A DNA stretch of 64,000 nucleotides from an uncultured Roseateles sp. GTDB lineage: Bacteria > Pseudomonadota > Gammaproteobacteria > Burkholderiales > Burkholderiaceae_C. Positions within the stretch are counted from its first letter, which is position 1, and the number at the start of each line of letters is the position of its first letter. The notes under the pieces were generated by a model. That model made no database searches. It was not told the DNA's origin and worked only from the letters and a program-made list of their open reading frames with translations. Both the position numbers and the translations under genes were made by a program. The DNA lies in assembly GCF_913777145.1 (NCBI RefSeq), contig NZ_CAJYPS010000034.1, forward strand, positions 186,001 through 250,000, read 5' to 3'. Positions 7,587 through 16,989 of this stretch are shown here, piece after piece.

Positions 7587-8768
7587 TCAGCGGCCCGGCC
7601 AGCGCCAGGCGGGCAGGTCCAGGTGTTCGCCGCCCTCGGCCTGGGTCTCGCCCAGGCGCTTGTGCAGCGCCAGCGTGAGCTGCTCGTCGGCGGGCAGGCC
7701 GCTGTCTTCCAGCGCGGCCAGCAGGCGCCGCGCATGGCTCACGACGAAGACCTGGGTGTGGCCAGCCGCATGCACGATCAGCCGGCCCAGCGCGGGCAGC
7801 AGGTCGGGGTGCAGGCTGGTCTCGGGCTCGTTCAGCACCAGCAGCGGCGCCGGGCGCGGGCTCAGCAGTGCGGCCACCCACAGCAGGTAGCGCAGCGTGC
7901 CGTCGGACAGTTCGCGCGCGCGCAGCGGCCGCAGCAGGCCGGGCTGGTGCATGCAGACCTCGAAGCGGCCGTCCTGGCGCTCGATGCTGAGGCGGGCGCC
8001 CTCGAAGGCATCGGCCACGGCGGCATCCAGCGCGGCGGCGTCGCCGATCTCGCGGATGGTGGCCAGCGCAGCAGCCCAGTCGCTGCCGTCGTGGCCCAGC
8101 ACCGGCGTGCGCGTGCCCAGCTGGGGCTGGCGTGCGGGCGCGTCGGCATCGCTGCGGAAGTGGTCGTAGAAGCGCCAGGCCCGCACCTGCTCGCGCAGCG
8201 CCAGCAGCTCGGGCGCACCGCGCGGATCCACGTACTCGGCCAGCATGCTGGACCAGGCTGGCAGCGAACGCTCCACCGGGCGCCAGCCACCATCCTCACT
8301 CCGCAGGCGCAGCAGACCGCGGTCGCGCTCGGCCAGCAGCGTGGCCGGGCGGCGCACCGGCCCCTGCCAGACCTGCTCGGTCTTGATCTCGGGATCGGTC
8401 GCGAACACGCTGGCGCTGGGCGTGGGCAGGCCGATATCCAGTGCGTAGCCGTAGTCGTCGGCCCCGCCGACGAAGCCCAGGCGCAGGTTCACCGGCAGCA
8501 GGCGACGTGTGCCCTGCACCGGCTGCTCGCCGCGCAGCATCGCGGCCGAGAAGCTCTCAGGCCCGGCCCACAGCACGGATTCCAGCCCCCCCTCGCGGGC
8601 CAGGCTGCTGAGCACGTCGCCGCGCGCGGTGTCGGCCAGCAGCCGCAGTGCGCGGTAGACGCTGGACTTGCCCGAACCGTTGGCGCCGGTGACGACGGTC
8701 AGCCGCGCCAGCGGCAGCACCAGCTGGCGCAGCGACCGGTAGTTGGCGACGGCCAGCGCGCGCAGCAC
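7587..8768 (-). CDS. AAA/ABC-like ATPase inserted between hisA and hisF
   Basis: A 393-residue cytoplasmic ATPase of the AAA_21/RecF-like group. Walker A is GANGSGKSS at about residues 28-36; the Walker B region reads [19 protein letters not shown], and a switch His follows in VVSHARRLL. The Leu/Arg-rich middle part (about 90-280) has no obvious second domain. GTG 8768 is the best start I can see, because the conserved pattern [15 protein letters not shown] begins there; no strong ribosome site precedes it. It lies in the same direction as the his genes, 32 bases after hisA, and is probably co-transcribed. Its function is unknown; relatives act in DNA repair or as ATPase parts of defence systems. 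No partner gene is adjacent. Confidence 0.85.
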   Translation of the reverse strand: MLRALAVANYRSLRQLVLPLARLTVVTGANGSGKSSVYRALRLLADTARGDVLSSLAREGGLESVLWAGPESFSAAMLRGEQPVQGTRRLLPVNLRLGFVGGADDYGYALDIGLPTPSASVFATDPEIKTEQVWQGPVRRPATLLAERDRGLLRLRSEDGGWRPVERSLPAWSSMLAEYVDPRGAPELLALREQVRAWRFYDHFRSDADAPARQPQLGTRTPVLGHDGSDWAAALATIREIGDAAALDAAVADAFEGARLSIERQDGRFEVCMHQPGLLRPLRARELSDGTLRYLLWVAALLSPRPAPLLVLNEPETSLHPDLLPALGRLIVHAAGHTQVFVVSHARRLLAALEDSGLPADEQLTLALHKRLGETQAEGGEHLDLPAWRWPGR

Positions 8769-8800
8769 GGCGGGCGGGAGGCGGCCGTGAGTCCGGCCGC

Positions 8801-9544
8801 TCAGGCCGGGTTCAGCACGTCGGCGCGGGCCTGGGCGGCGGCGAAGTCCAGCGCGCCGGTGTAGATGGAGCGACCGCAGATCACGCCCTCCACACCGTCG
8901 CTCTCGACCGCGCACAGGCGCTCGATGTCGGCGATGTCGGACAGGCCGCCGGACGCGATCACCGGGATGGTCAGCGCCTGCGCGAGCTTGACCGTGGCCT
9001 CGATGTTGATGCCGGTCAGCATGCCGTCGCGGCCGATGTCGGTGTAGATCACGCCCTCGACGCCGTAGTCCTCGAACTTCTTGGCCAGGTCCACGACCTC
9101 ATGGCCGGTGAGCTTGCTCCAGCCGTCGGTGGCGACCTTGCCGTCCTTGGCGTCCAGGCCCACGATGATGTGGCCACCAAAGGCACTGCAGGCGTCCTTC
9201 AGAAAGCCCGGGCTCTTCACCGCGGCGGTGCCGATGATCACGTAGCTGAGGCCGTCGTCCAGGTAGCGCTCTATGGTGTCGAGGTCGCGGATGCCGCCGC
9301 CCAGCTGGATGGGGATCTCGTCGCCCACCTCGCGGATGATGGCCTTGATGGCCGACTCATTGACCGGCTTGCCCGCGAAGGCGCCGTTCAGGTCCACCAG
9401 ATGCAGGCGTCTCGCACCCGCATCCAGCCAGCGCCGAGCCATCGCGGCCGGGTCCTCGCCGAAAGTGGTGGAGTCGTTCATGTCGCCTTGCTTGAGGCGG
9501 ACGCAGCGACCGTCTTTCAGGTCGATGGCGGGGATCAGCAGCAT
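8801..9544 (-). CDS. hisA: Phosphoribosylformimino-5-aminoimidazole carboxamide ribotide isomerase
   Basis: HisA isomerises ProFAR to PRFAR, the fourth histidine step. The 247-residue (beta/alpha)8 barrel has the catalytic acid Asp8 ([14 protein letters not shown]) and the second Asp in [10 protein letters not shown]. Phosphate loops are QLGGGIRD and ASGGLSD. Length and start at ATG 9544 are normal. About 130 bases separate it from hisH, holding a C5/G5 hairpin at 9636-9649, and the ATPase gene follows closely. Confidence 0.97.
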   Translation of the reverse strand: MLLIPAIDLKDGRCVRLKQGDMNDSTTFGEDPAAMARRWLDAGARRLHLVDLNGAFAGKPVNESAIKAIIREVGDEIPIQLGGGIRDLDTIERYLDDGLSYVIIGTAAVKSPGFLKDACSAFGGHIIVGLDAKDGKVATDGWSKLTGHEVVDLAKKFEDYGVEGVIYTDIGRDGMLTGINIEATVKLAQALTIPVIASGGLSDIADIERLCAVESDGVEGVICGRSIYTGALDFAAAQARADVLNPA

Positions 9545-9635
9545 GGCCGAGGCTAGGTCAGAGCTAAGGGTTGAGAGGCAGGGTGTTGAACCAAGCGGCC
9601 GTCGTGGAGCCGGCTTTGCCGGGCCACAGACGGCG

Positions 9636-9649
9636 CCCCCTTGAGGGGG
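9636..9649. repeat. CCCCC-TTGA-GGGGG hairpin in the hisH-hisA gap
   Basis: A perfect 5-bp GC stem with a TTGA loop lies in the gap between hisH and hisA, flanked by GGCGC-type arms that can extend the pairing. It could slow transcription or protect the message between the two genes; this is inferred. Confidence 0.4.
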
Positions 9650-9673
9650 CCGGCGCAGCCGGTAGGGGGAGGG

Positions 9674-10321
9674 TCAAGGCTTCCAGTGCAGGAAATTGCG
9701 ATAGAGCGCTAGGCCCAGCGCGGCGCTTTTCTCGGGGTGGAACTGGGTCGCAAAAATGTTATCCCGCGCAATGGCGCAGGTAAAGCGAGTGCCGTAGTCG
9801 GTCTCACCGGCCGCGTGATCGCGGTGCTCGGTGCTGGCGTAGTAGCTGTGCACAAAGTAGAACCAGCTCTCGTCCGGAATGCCTAGCCAGACCGGATGGG
9901 GTCGGGTCTGGCTCACGCGGTTCCAGCCCATCTGCGGCACCTTGTAGCGGCTGCCGTCATCCTGCAGCCGGCCCTCGAGCTGGAAGCGCTGCACGCGGCC
10001 CGGGATCAGGCCCAGGCCGGGGGTGTCCTGCTCCTCGCTGTGGTCCAGCAGCATCTGCATGCCCACGCACACGCCCAGCAGCGGCTTGCTGGCCGCGGCC
10101 TCCAGAACGGCGTCCTTGACGCCGGAGGCGGCCAGCTCGGCCATGCAGTCGCGCATCGCGCCCTGGCCCGGCAGCACCACGCGCTCGGCGGCGCGCACCA
10201 CCGCGGGGTCGCTGGTGATGGCCACGTCAAAGCCCTGGCCCTCGGCCGCGTGAAGCACCGCCTGCGACACCGAGCGCAGATTGCCCATGCCGTAGTCGAC
10301 CACCGCCACGGTACGGCTCAT
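9674..10321 (-). CDS. hisH: Imidazole glycerol phosphate synthase, glutamine amidotransferase subunit
   Basis: HisH releases ammonia from glutamine and channels it to HisF. The 215-residue protein is a class I glutamine amidotransferase: nucleophile Cys85 in [11 protein letters not shown], and the His-x-Glu pair in TQFHPEKS near the C terminus. Residues PGQGAMRDC contribute to the oxyanion loop. It begins one base past the hisB stop, so hisB and hisH are tightly coupled. Confidence 0.97.
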   Translation of the reverse strand: MSRTVAVVDYGMGNLRSVSQAVLHAAEGQGFDVAITSDPAVVRAAERVVLPGQGAMRDCMAELAASGVKDAVLEAAASKPLLGVCVGMQMLLDHSEEQDTPGLGLIPGRVQRFQLEGRLQDDGSRYKVPQMGWNRVSQTRPHPVWLGIPDESWFYFVHSYYASTEHRDHAAGETDYGTRFTCAIARDNIFATQFHPEKSAALGLALYRNFLHWKP

Positions 10322-10322
10322 G

Positions 10323-10922
10323 TCAGAGGCTCCCCTTGGTGGACGGGATCACGCCGGCCGAACGCGGGTCGGGCGTGGTGGCCATGCGCAGTGCGCGGCC
10401 GAAGGCCTTGAAGATGGTCTCGCACTGGTGGTGTGCGTTGTGGCCCTTGAGGTTGTCGATGTGCACGGTCGCCAGCGCCAGGTTGGCAAAGCCCTGGAAG
10501 AACTCGAAGGCCAGTTGGGTGTCGAAAGCGCCAATGCTGCCCGACGTGAACTTGACGTCCATGTGCAGGCCGGGGCGGCCGGAGAGGTCGATCACCACGC
10601 GCGACAGCGCCTCATCCAGCGGCACATAGCTGTGGCCGTAGCGCGTGAGGCCGGCCTTGTCGCCCACTGCCTGCGCAACGGCCATGCCCAGCGTGATGCC
10701 CACGTCTTCCACCGTGTGGTGGCCGTCGATGTGCAGGTCGCCCTCGCAGTGGATGTCGAGGTCCATCAGGCCGTGGCGGGCAATCTGGTCCAGCATGTGG
10801 TCGAAGAAGCCAATGCCGGTGTGCAGCTTGGCCTGCCCCGTGCCGTCGAGATTGACCGAGACGCTGATGCGCGTCTCCTTGGTGTTGCGGGTGACCTGGG
10901 CGGTACGCATGGAAGTGGCCAT
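10323..10922 (-). CDS. hisB: Imidazoleglycerol-phosphate dehydratase
   Basis: HisB dehydrates imidazole glycerol phosphate to imidazole acetol phosphate. This is the monofunctional form without the phosphatase domain, about 199 residues. The two manganese-binding motifs are [10 protein letters not shown] and [16 protein letters not shown] 10922 starts five bases after the hisC stop; ATG 10910, giving the family-typical [10 protein letters not shown] start and 195 residues, is equally possible. A histidinol-phosphate phosphatase must be encoded elsewhere. Confidence 0.96.
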   Translation of the reverse strand: MATSMRTAQVTRNTKETRISVSVNLDGTGQAKLHTGIGFFDHMLDQIARHGLMDLDIHCEGDLHIDGHHTVEDVGITLGMAVAQAVGDKAGLTRYGHSYVPLDEALSRVVIDLSGRPGLHMDVKFTSGSIGAFDTQLAFEFFQGFANLALATVHIDNLKGHNAHHQCETIFKAFGRALRMATTPDPRSAGVIPSTKGSL

Positions 10923-10927
10923 GAGGT

Positions 10928-12007
10928 TCAGGAAGGGGTGCCGGGCAGCAGTGCGTCCAGCGCCTGCAGCAGGGTGTCGATCTGCGCGTCCGTGCCTATG
11001 CTGATGCGCAGGAAACTGGCAATGCGCTCGGGCTTGCGGAAGTGTCTCACCAGCACGCGATGCTCGCGCAGGCCGGCGGCCAATGCCGCCGCGTCCTGCC
11101 CGGGAAAGCGGGCGAACACGAAGTTGGCCTTGGACGGCAGCACCTGGGCGCCGCGGCGGCTCAGCTCGGTGCTCAGGCGCTCGCGGGTCGCGATGATGAG
11201 ATCGCGCATGCGCTCGAAGCCGGCCTGGTCGTCCAGCGCCGCGACACCGCCGGCCAGCGCCAGGCGGTCCAGCGGGTAGGAGTTGAAGCTGTCCTTCACG
11301 CGGGTCAGCGCCTCGATCAGCTCGGCCTGGCCCAGCGCATAGCCCACGCGCAGCCCGGCCAGCGCGCGGCTCTTGGACAGCGTGCACACCACCAGCAGCT
11401 GCGGGTAGCGGTCCACCAGCGTGGCGGCCGACTCGGCGCCGAAGTCCACATAGGCCTCGTCCACCACCACCACCGAGTCGCGGTTGGCCTGCAGCAGGCG
11501 CTCGATCTCGGCCAGCGGCATCGCAATGCCGGTGGGCGCATTGGGGTTCGCGAAGATGATGCCGCCGTTGGGGCCGGCGGCCAGCAGGTCGTCCACGCGC
11601 AGGCTGTAGTCCTCGGCCAGTGGCACCTCGCGGGTGGCGATGTCGTAGAGCTTGGCGTAGACCGGGTAGAAGCTGTAGGAGATGTCGGGGGTCAGCAGCG
11701 GCGCCTCGTGCTTGAGCAGCGCGGCGAACACATGGGCCAGCACCTCGTCCGAGCCATTGCCCACGAACACCTGCTCGGGCTTGAGGCCGTGCAGGCGCGC
11801 GGCGGCGGCCTTCAGCGCCAGGCCCTGCGGGTCGGGGTAGAGGCGCAGGCTGTCATTGGTCTCGGCCGCGATGGCCTTGAGCACGGCCTCGCTGGGGCCG
11901 TAGGGGCATTCGTTGGTGTTGAGCTTGACCAGGTCGGCTATGCGCGGCTGCTCGCCGGGCACGTAGGGGGTCAGCGTGTGGACCAGATCGCTCCAGAAAC
12001 GACTCAT
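10928..12007 (-). CDS. hisC: Histidinol-phosphate aminotransferase
   Basis: HisC transfers an amino group from glutamate to imidazole acetol phosphate. The 359-residue fold-type I PLP enzyme has [11 protein letters not shown] near the N terminus, FANPNAPTG in the middle, and the PLP lysine in [17 protein letters not shown]. The start, ATG 12007, overlaps the stop of the toxin-like gene upstream as ATGA, so its translation depends on, or is coupled to, that gene. In related bacteria hisC follows hisD directly; here hisD is nearly 2 kb away behind a plus-strand gene. Confidence 0.96.
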   Translation of the reverse strand: MSRFWSDLVHTLTPYVPGEQPRIADLVKLNTNECPYGPSEAVLKAIAAETNDSLRLYPDPQGLALKAAAARLHGLKPEQVFVGNGSDEVLAHVFAALLKHEAPLLTPDISYSFYPVYAKLYDIATREVPLAEDYSLRVDDLLAAGPNGGIIFANPNAPTGIAMPLAEIERLLQANRDSVVVVDEAYVDFGAESAATLVDRYPQLLVVCTLSKSRALAGLRVGYALGQAELIEALTRVKDSFNSYPLDRLALAGGVAALDDQAGFERMRDLIIATRERLSTELSRRGAQVLPSKANFVFARFPGQDAAALAAGLREHRVLVRHFRKPERIASFLRISIGTDAQIDTLLQALDALLPGTPS

Positions 12008-12453
12008 CGCAAACTCTCCGTCTCCAGCGTGGGCGGGCTCTGGCGCGGGTCCAGCACCTGCACGCTGTCATACACCGCCTCGTGCGGCAGTTCCAGGCTC
12101 AGCAGCCGCGTGCAGCCCTGGGCCTTGGCGGCCGCGACGATCAGCGCGTCCGCATAGGCCAGGCCGAAGCGGCTCTCCAGCGACCAGGCGCTTTCCACCG
12201 TCGCATGGTCTATGGCCCAGGGGTTCCAGCGCTGGTAGCGACGCACCTCGGCGCGCGCATCGCCGTTGGGCATGGGCGGCTGTATGCGCGTGGTGACCAG
12301 CCGGTAGAAATCGTTCAGCACCTGGGTGGACACGCGGCCCGCGCGCTGCTGCCACAGCAGCTGCAGCCAGGCCAGAGCCTGCGCCTGCTCGGCGGGGCGG
12401 GCGCCGTCCTCGCTGAGGATGAGCACCGAGGTGTCGACGAACACCGGCGTCAT
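12004..12453 (-). CDS. PIN-domain ribonuclease, VapC-like toxin
   Basis: A 149-residue PIN-domain protein, probably the RNase toxin of a type II toxin-antitoxin pair. The N-terminal FVDTSVLIL has the first acidic residue (Asp6). The middle shows [12 protein letters not shown], where Asp replaces the usual Glu, and the C-terminal part has [15 protein letters not shown] with the third acid. It overlaps the antitoxin-like gene by ATGA (start 12453) and its own stop overlaps the hisC start by ATGA, so three genes are coupled in a row. A housekeeping PIN protein is less likely given the RHH partner. Confidence 0.87.
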   Translation of the reverse strand: MTPVFVDTSVLILSEDGARPAEQAQALAWLQLLWQQRAGRVSTQVLNDFYRLVTTRIQPPMPNGDARAEVRRYQRWNPWAIDHATVESAWSLESRFGLAYADALIVAAAKAQGCTRLLSLELPHEAVYDSVQVLDPRQSPPTLETESLR

Positions 12454-12671
12454 CGCGACTCGCTCCGTGTCGGGTAGGCGCGGCCCTCGGACGCCCAGCT
12501 GCGCTCGCGGTGCAGCCAGTCCTGCATCGCACGCTCGTAGGCATCGTCGGAGCGCATCTTCTCGGCCAGCAGCTCGCCCAGCAGGCGCGACACGCTGGTA
12601 TTGCGCCGTGCGGCCTCCAGCCGGGCCCATTCGGCCACGGCGTCGTCCATGGACACGGTGACGTTCTTCAT
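12450..12671 (-). CDS. Ribbon-helix-helix antitoxin-like protein
   Basis: A 73-residue protein with an N-terminal ribbon-helix-helix: MKNVTVSMDDAVAEWARLEA, then RRNTSVSRLLGELLAE, followed by a charged tail that would bind the PIN toxin. Such proteins neutralise the toxin and repress their own promoter. Two perfect CACGAA-C-TTCGTG palindromes stand immediately upstream, as expected for RHH autorepression. It overlaps the toxin gene by four bases. Confidence 0.85.
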   Translation of the reverse strand: MKNVTVSMDDAVAEWARLEAARRNTSVSRLLGELLAEKMRSDDAYERAMQDWLHRERSWASEGRAYPTRSESR

Positions 12672-12678
12672 AGCCCGG

Positions 12679-12684
12679 ATAGTA
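12679..12684 (-). promoter_or_regulatory. Candidate -10 box of the toxin-antitoxin/hisC operon
   Basis: TACTAT on the minus strand lies seven bases before the antitoxin start codon, which would place the transcription start at or next to the A of the ATG. The transcript would then be leaderless or nearly so. No clear -35 hexamer is visible. Confidence 0.4.
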
Positions 12685-12713
12685 CACGAACTTCGTGTTC
12701 CACGAACTTCGTG
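12685..12713. promoter_or_regulatory. Twin palindromic operator CACGAACTTCGTG
   Basis: Two identical 13-base palindromes, at 12685-12697 and 12701-12713, are 16 bases centre to centre. They cover the region just upstream of the candidate -10 box for the antitoxin-like gene. The arrangement is that of an RHH-repressor operator and probably governs the coupled hisC operon; the divergent lipoprotein gene at 12749 could share it. Confidence 0.75.
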
Positions 12714-12748
12714 GACCGTACCAATTCAGAACCACGTAGCATGGCCCG

Positions 12749-13930
12749 ATGCGACACCCCCGCCCCGCCCTGGCCCTGCTGGCCCTCTCCGCCGCGCTGC
12801 TGACCGGCTGCGCCCTGCAACCCCAGCCGGCGCCCGTGCTGGCCCCCGCGCCGCTGGCCGAGGCCGATGCGCTGATAGGCGGCCTGGTGGACCAGAAGCT
12901 GCTGCCCGGCGCCGTGCTGTGGGTGGAGCGCGAGGGTCGCGCGCCCTACCACCGCGCCTATGGCCAGCGGGCACTGCAGCCCACGCCCGAGGCGCAGAGC
13001 GAGGACACGGTGTTCGATGCCGCCTCGCTGACCAAGCCGGTGGTGACCGCCACGCTGGTGCAGATGCTGCGCGAGCGCGGCCGGCTGGACATCGAGGCGC
13101 CGCTGCAGCGCTACCTGCCGGACTGCGGCGGTGCGGACAAGGCCGGCATCACGCTGCGCCAGCTGCTGACGCATACCTCGGGCCTGCCGGCCACGCTGAA
13201 GGGCAATGGCGCGGGCGAGTGGCGCGGCATCGCCGCCGCGCGCGAGCAGGCCTGCGCGCTGCCCCTGCAGGGCACGCCGGGCGGGCAGTTCCGCTACTCG
13301 GACGTGAACTACATCCTGCTGGGCCTCATCGTTGCGCAACAGGCCGGCCAGCCGCTGGAGCAGTTTGCCGACGAGGCGCTGTTCAGGCCGCTGGGCATGA
13401 AGGACAGCGGTTACCTGCCGCTGCGCCGCCTGCCGCTGGCGCGCATCGCGCCCACCGAGCGCGAGCCCAATGGCCATCTGCTGCGCGGCGAGGTGCACGA
13501 CCCGACCGCGCGCAAGATGGGTGGCGTGTCCGGCAACGCCGGCCTGTTCACCACCACGGCCGACCTAGCGCGCTTTGCCCGCATGCTGCTGGCCGGCGGC
13601 GTGACCGAGGACGGCCGCCGCCTGCTGTCGCCCGAGAGCGTGAAGTTGCTGAGCACGCCGCAGCAGCCCGAGGCGCTGAAGGAGTTGCGCAGCCTGGGCT
13701 GGGACCTGGACACGCCCTATTCCAGCCCGCGCGGCACGCTGTTCCCGGCGGGCGTGAGCTTCGGCCACACCGGCTTCACCGGCTGCATCCTGTGGCTGGA
13801 CCCGCAGAGCCGCAGCTTCTACGTGTTCCTGTCCAACCGGGTGCACCCGGGCCCGCCCACCGTCATCCTGCCGGCCTACCGGCCGCTGGGCACGCTGATG
13901 GCGCGGGCTGTGGGGCTGGGGGCGGACTGA
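12749..13930 (+). CDS. Serine hydrolase lipoprotein, beta-lactamase class C-like
   Basis: A 393-residue periplasmic lipoprotein of the beta-lactamase/D-Ala carboxypeptidase-like esterase fold. Lipobox LLTGC ends at Cys21. The active-site SxxK is Ser93-Leu-Thr-Lys96, the YxN-type motif is in FRYSDVNYILLG, and the third box is GHTGFTG near the C terminus. It may hydrolyse esters or peptidoglycan fragments; classical beta-lactamase activity cannot be inferred. It is the only plus-strand gene inside the his region, and its stop codon shares a 17-base palindrome with hisD. Confidence 0.9.
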   Translation: MRHPRPALALLALSAALLTGCALQPQPAPVLAPAPLAEADALIGGLVDQKLLPGAVLWVEREGRAPYHRAYGQRALQPTPEAQSEDTVFDAASLTKPVVTATLVQMLRERGRLDIEAPLQRYLPDCGGADKAGITLRQLLTHTSGLPATLKGNGAGEWRGIAAAREQACALPLQGTPGGQFRYSDVNYILLGLIVAQQAGQPLEQFADEALFRPLGMKDSGYLPLRRLPLARIAPTEREPNGHLLRGEVHDPTARKMGGVSGNAGLFTTTADLARFARMLLAGGVTEDGRRLLSPESVKLLSTPQQPEALKELRSLGWDLDTPYSSPRGTLFPAGVSFGHTGFTGCILWLDPQSRSFYVFLSNRVHPGPPTVILPAYRPLGTLMARAVGLGAD

Positions 13931-13942
13931 GGCTCAGTCCTT
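13926..13942. terminator. Palindrome over convergent stop codons
   Basis: GGACTGAG-G-CTCAGTCC is an exact inverted repeat with a one-base centre. It contains the TGA of the serine hydrolase gene and the stop codon of hisD on the other strand. No T tract is present; a role as bidirectional end signal is inferred. Confidence 0.5.
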
Positions 13943-15241
13943 GAGCCGCATCTCTGCAGCGCGCGCATGAGCCTGCAGGCCCTCGCCGTAGGCCAGTTCG
14001 GCCGCGATGCGGCCCAGGCCCTGCGCGCCCTGCTCGCTGACCTGGATCAGGCTGGTGCGCTTCTGGAAGTCGTAGACCCCCAGCGGCGACGAGAAGCGCG
14101 CCGTGCCCGAGGTGGGCAGCACGTGGTTGGGGCCGGCGCAGTAGTCGCCCAGGCTTTCGCTGGTATAGGCACCCAGGAAGATCGCGCCCGCATGGCGCAG
14201 CAGCGGCTCCCACTGATGAGGCTGGGCCGCGCTGATCTCCAGGTGCTCGGGCGCGATCGCGTTGCTGATCTCGCAGGCCTCTTCCATGGAGCGGGTCAGG
14301 ATGAGCGCGCCGCGCCCTTCCAGCGACGCGCGGATGACCTCGGCACGCGGCATCTCGGGCAGCAGGCGCTCCATGCTGGCGCGCACCGCATCCAGGTAGG
14401 CGGCGTCCGGGCTCAGCAGGATGCTCTGCGCCAGCTCGTCATGCTCGGCCTGGCTGAACAGGTCCATTGCGACCCAGTCCGGCGGCGTGCTGCCGTCGGC
14501 GATCACCAGGATCTCGCTGGGGCCGGCAATCATGTCGATGCCGACCTGTCCGAACACATGCTTCTTGGCCGACGCCACATAGGCATTGCCGGGGCCGGTG
14601 ATCTTGTCCACCCGCGGGATGGTGGCCGTGCCATAGGCCAGCGCGGCCACGGCCTGGGCGCCGCCCACGGTGAACACGCGGTGCACGCCGGCCACATGGG
14701 CGGCGGCCAGCACCAGCGGGTTGCGCACGCCGTCCGGCGTGGGCACGACCATGATGATTTCCTGCACGCCGGCAACCTGGGCGGGGATGGCGTTCATCAG
14801 CACGCTGCTCGGGTAGGCAGCCTTGCCGCCCGGCACGTACAGGCCCACGCGGTCCAGCGGCGTGACCTTCTGACCCAGCAGCGTGCCGTCCTCATCGTGG
14901 TAGCTCCAGCTGCGACCGCAGGCGTCCAGCTGGCGCTCGTGGTAGCTGCGCAGGCGGTTGGCGGCGAACTGCAGCGCCGCGGCCTGGGCCGGCGTGATCG
15001 CGTCGAACGCGGCCTTGAGCTCGGCGGCGCCCAGCTCCAGCGCGGCAACCGACGGCGCGCTGACGCGATCAAAACGCGCGGTGTAGTCCAGCACCGCGGC
15101 ATCGCCGCGGGCGCGCACATCGGCCAGGATGTCGGCCACGCGCTGTTCTATGGCCGCGTCGGTCTCAGCCGACCAATGGCGCAGCGCTTCGAACTGCGTG
15201 GCGAAGTCGGCGGCGGTGGTGGCGAGTTGACGGATCTTCAT
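13934..15241 (-). CDS. hisD: Histidinol dehydrogenase
   Basis: HisD oxidises L-histidinol to L-histidine in two NAD-dependent steps with a zinc ion. The 435-residue protein is of normal size. Recognisable parts are [32 protein letters not shown], and [14 protein letters not shown], which has zinc-binding His; the C-terminal HLEIS and [17 protein letters not shown] segments carry the other conserved His residues. The start ATG 15241 overlaps the hisG stop as ATGA. It is the last gene of the upstream his block, ending in a palindrome shared with the serine hydrolase gene. Confidence 0.97.
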   Translation of the reverse strand: MKIRQLATTAADFATQFEALRHWSAETDAAIEQRVADILADVRARGDAAVLDYTARFDRVSAPSVAALELGAAELKAAFDAITPAQAAALQFAANRLRSYHERQLDACGRSWSYHDEDGTLLGQKVTPLDRVGLYVPGGKAAYPSSVLMNAIPAQVAGVQEIIMVVPTPDGVRNPLVLAAAHVAGVHRVFTVGGAQAVAALAYGTATIPRVDKITGPGNAYVASAKKHVFGQVGIDMIAGPSEILVIADGSTPPDWVAMDLFSQAEHDELAQSILLSPDAAYLDAVRASMERLLPEMPRAEVIRASLEGRGALILTRSMEEACEISNAIAPEHLEISAAQPHQWEPLLRHAGAIFLGAYTSESLGDYCAGPNHVLPTSGTARFSSPLGVYDFQKRTSLIQVSEQGAQGLGRIAAELAYGEGLQAHARAAEMRLKD

Positions 15242-15912
15242 GGGGTGGGGGCTTGGCCCGCGGCAGCGGCGAATGCGTCGATCAGCGGGCGCAGCAGCGC
15301 CCGCTTGAGCTTGAGCGCGGCCTGGTTGACCACCAGGCGCGAGGAGATGTCCATGATGCGCTCGACCTCCACCAGCTTGTTGGCACGCAGCGTGCCGCCG
15401 GTGGACACCAGGTCCACGATGGCGTCGGCCAGACCGGTCAGCGGGGCCAGTTCCATGGAGCCGTAGAGCTTGATCAGGTCCACGTGCACGCCCTTGTCGG
15501 CGAAGTGCTGGCGCGCGATCTCGGTGTACTTGGTGGCCACGCGCAGCCGCGAGCCCTGCTTCACGGCGCCGGCGTAGTCGAAGTCGGCGCGGGTCGCGAC
15601 GCTCATGCGGCAGCGCGCGATCTGCAGGTCCAGCGGCTGGTAGAGACCGTGGGCGCCGCCCTGGGCCAGCGCCTGCTCGTGCAACACGTCGCGGCCGGCC
15701 ACGCCGAGATCGGCGCCGCCATGGGCCACATAGGTGGGCACATCGCTGGCACGCACCAGCACCACGCGCAGGTGGGGCTGGTTGGTGGTGAGTATGAGCT
15801 TGCGCGAGGTCTCGGGGTCTTCCAGCACCGCTATGCCGGCGGCGCGCAGCAGCGGCAAGGTTTCTTCGAAGATGCGGCCCTTGGACAGCGCCAGCGTCAG
15901 CGTGTTGCTCAT
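15238..15912 (-). CDS. hisG: ATP phosphoribosyltransferase, short form
   Basis: HisG starts histidine synthesis by joining ATP and PRPP. At 224 residues it is the short form that lacks the C-terminal regulatory domain and requires a HisZ partner, not seen in this window. Typical segments are [30 protein letters not shown], and [18 protein letters not shown], the PRPP-binding loop. ATG 15912 overlaps the bolA stop codon; longer upstream starts lie inside bolA. Confidence 0.96.
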   Translation of the reverse strand: MSNTLTLALSKGRIFEETLPLLRAAGIAVLEDPETSRKLILTTNQPHLRVVLVRASDVPTYVAHGGADLGVAGRDVLHEQALAQGGAHGLYQPLDLQIARCRMSVATRADFDYAGAVKQGSRLRVATKYTEIARQHFADKGVHVDLIKLYGSMELAPLTGLADAIVDLVSTGGTLRANKLVEVERIMDISSRLVVNQAALKLKRALLRPLIDAFAAAAGQAPTP

Positions 15913-16154
15913 TGCGCGGCGCTCCATTCCTCGGGGCTCAGCGTCTTCATGGACAGCGCGTGGATCTGCTCGCGCATGCGCTCGCCCAGGGCCGCGTAGA
16001 CGCGCTGGTGGCGCTTGATGCGCGTGAGCCCCACGAACTCGGCCGACACGATGGTCGCGAAGAAATGCCGGCCGTCACCTTCCACCTCCAGATGCGCGCA
16101 GGGCAGGCCTGCGGCGATGAAGTCGCGCACGTCTTGCGGGGTGGGGTCGGCCAT
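15909..16154 (-). CDS. BolA/IbaG family protein
   Basis: An 81-residue BolA-type protein, likely a partner of monothiol glutaredoxin in iron-sulfur cluster handling. The sequence [22 protein letters not shown], followed by [25 protein letters not shown], shows the beta-alpha-beta core with its conserved His and the family FxG-like helix signature. It precedes hisG, overlapping by ATGA, an order typical of betaproteobacteria, although the murA gene that often sits between them is missing. Confidence 0.9.
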   Translation of the reverse strand: MADPTPQDVRDFIAAGLPCAHLEVEGDGRHFFATIVSAEFVGLTRIKRHQRVYAALGERMREQIHALSMKTLSPEEWSAAQ

Positions 16155-16233
16155 GGAACGTCCTCGGAGAAACCGGCGATTTTAAGGGTTGGCCCTGAGC
16201 GGCCGGCACGGCGCCGGCCGGGGCAGGCGGGGT

Positions 16234-16989
16234 TCAGGAGCGGATCTTGTAGCCGCTGCGCAGCAGCTTGAGCGCGATCACCGCCACCGCCGCGAAGGCG
16301 CTGCTCACCACCGCCAGGCTCAGCCAGGGCGACACGTCGGACACGCCGAAGAAGCCATGGCGGAAGCCGTCGATGATGTAGAAGAAGGGATTGAGGTGGC
16401 TCACCGCCTGCCAGGCCCCGGGCAGCGAATGCACCGAGTAGAAGACGCCCGACAAAAAGGTCATGGGCATCACGATGAAGTTCTGGAAGGCCGCGAGCTG
16501 GTCGAACTTCTCGGCCCACAGGCCGGCGATCAGGCCCAGCGTGCCCATCAGCCCGGCGCCCAGCGCCGCGAAGGCCAGCACCCACAGCAGATTGCTGAGG
16601 CCCGGCGGCGCAAACCACGCGGTCACCAGCAGCACGCCCAGGCCCACCGCCAGGCCGCGCACGATGGCCGCGCCCACATAGGCCAGGAACCAGGCGGCCG
16701 GCGACAGCGGCGTCAGCAGCAGGAACACCAGATTGCCGGTGATCTTGCTCTGGATGAGGCTGGACGAGCTGTTCGCGAACGCGTTCTGCAGCACGCTCAT
16801 CATCACCAGGCCCGGGATCAGGAAGGCGGTGTAGCTGACCGTGTCGTAGACCTTCACATGGTCTTCCAGCGCGTGGCCGAAGATGACCAAGTAGAGCACT
16901 GCGGTCAGCACCGGCGCCGCCACCGTCTGGAAGGACACCTTCCAGAAGCGCAGCACCTCCTTGTAGAACAGCGTTGAAGCCCCGTTCAT
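16234..16989 (-). CDS. ABC-2 type exporter permease
   Basis: A 251-residue inner-membrane permease with about six hydrophobic segments, of the YadH/DrrB type. It pairs with the ATPase encoded directly upstream, whose stop overlaps its start as ATGA. Motifs include the segment YTAFLIPGLVMMSVLQNAFAN and, later, FIVMPMTFLSGVFYSV, which are characteristic of ABC-2 permeases. The substrate is unknown; such exporters at this location are conserved beside bolA in many betaproteobacteria. Confidence 0.9.
   Translation of the reverse strand: MNGASTLFYKEVLRFWKVSFQTVAAPVLTAVLYLVIFGHALEDHVKVYDTVSYTAFLIPGLVMMSVLQNAFANSSSSLIQSKITGNLVFLLLTPLSPAAWFLAYVGAAIVRGLAVGLGVLLVTAWFAPPGLSNLLWVLAFAALGAGLMGTLGLIAGLWAEKFDQLAAFQNFIVMPMTFLSGVFYSVHSLPGAWQAVSHLNPFFYIIDGFRHGFFGVSDVSPWLSLAVVSSAFAAVAVIALKLLRSGYKIRS

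Noticed and set aside
6755..7735. HisF with a 67-residue N-terminal extension
   Set aside because: The extension is the antisense-frame reading of the ATPase 3' end; ATG 7534 fits the family start.
12749..13930. True antibiotic beta-lactamase
   Set aside because: The SxxK, YxN-type and HTG boxes only support the wider serine hydrolase family; substrate specificity cannot be read from them.
6114..15912. Missing hisI and hisE as a pathway gap
   Set aside because: They are not in the window, but may be elsewhere in the genome; no conclusion can be drawn.
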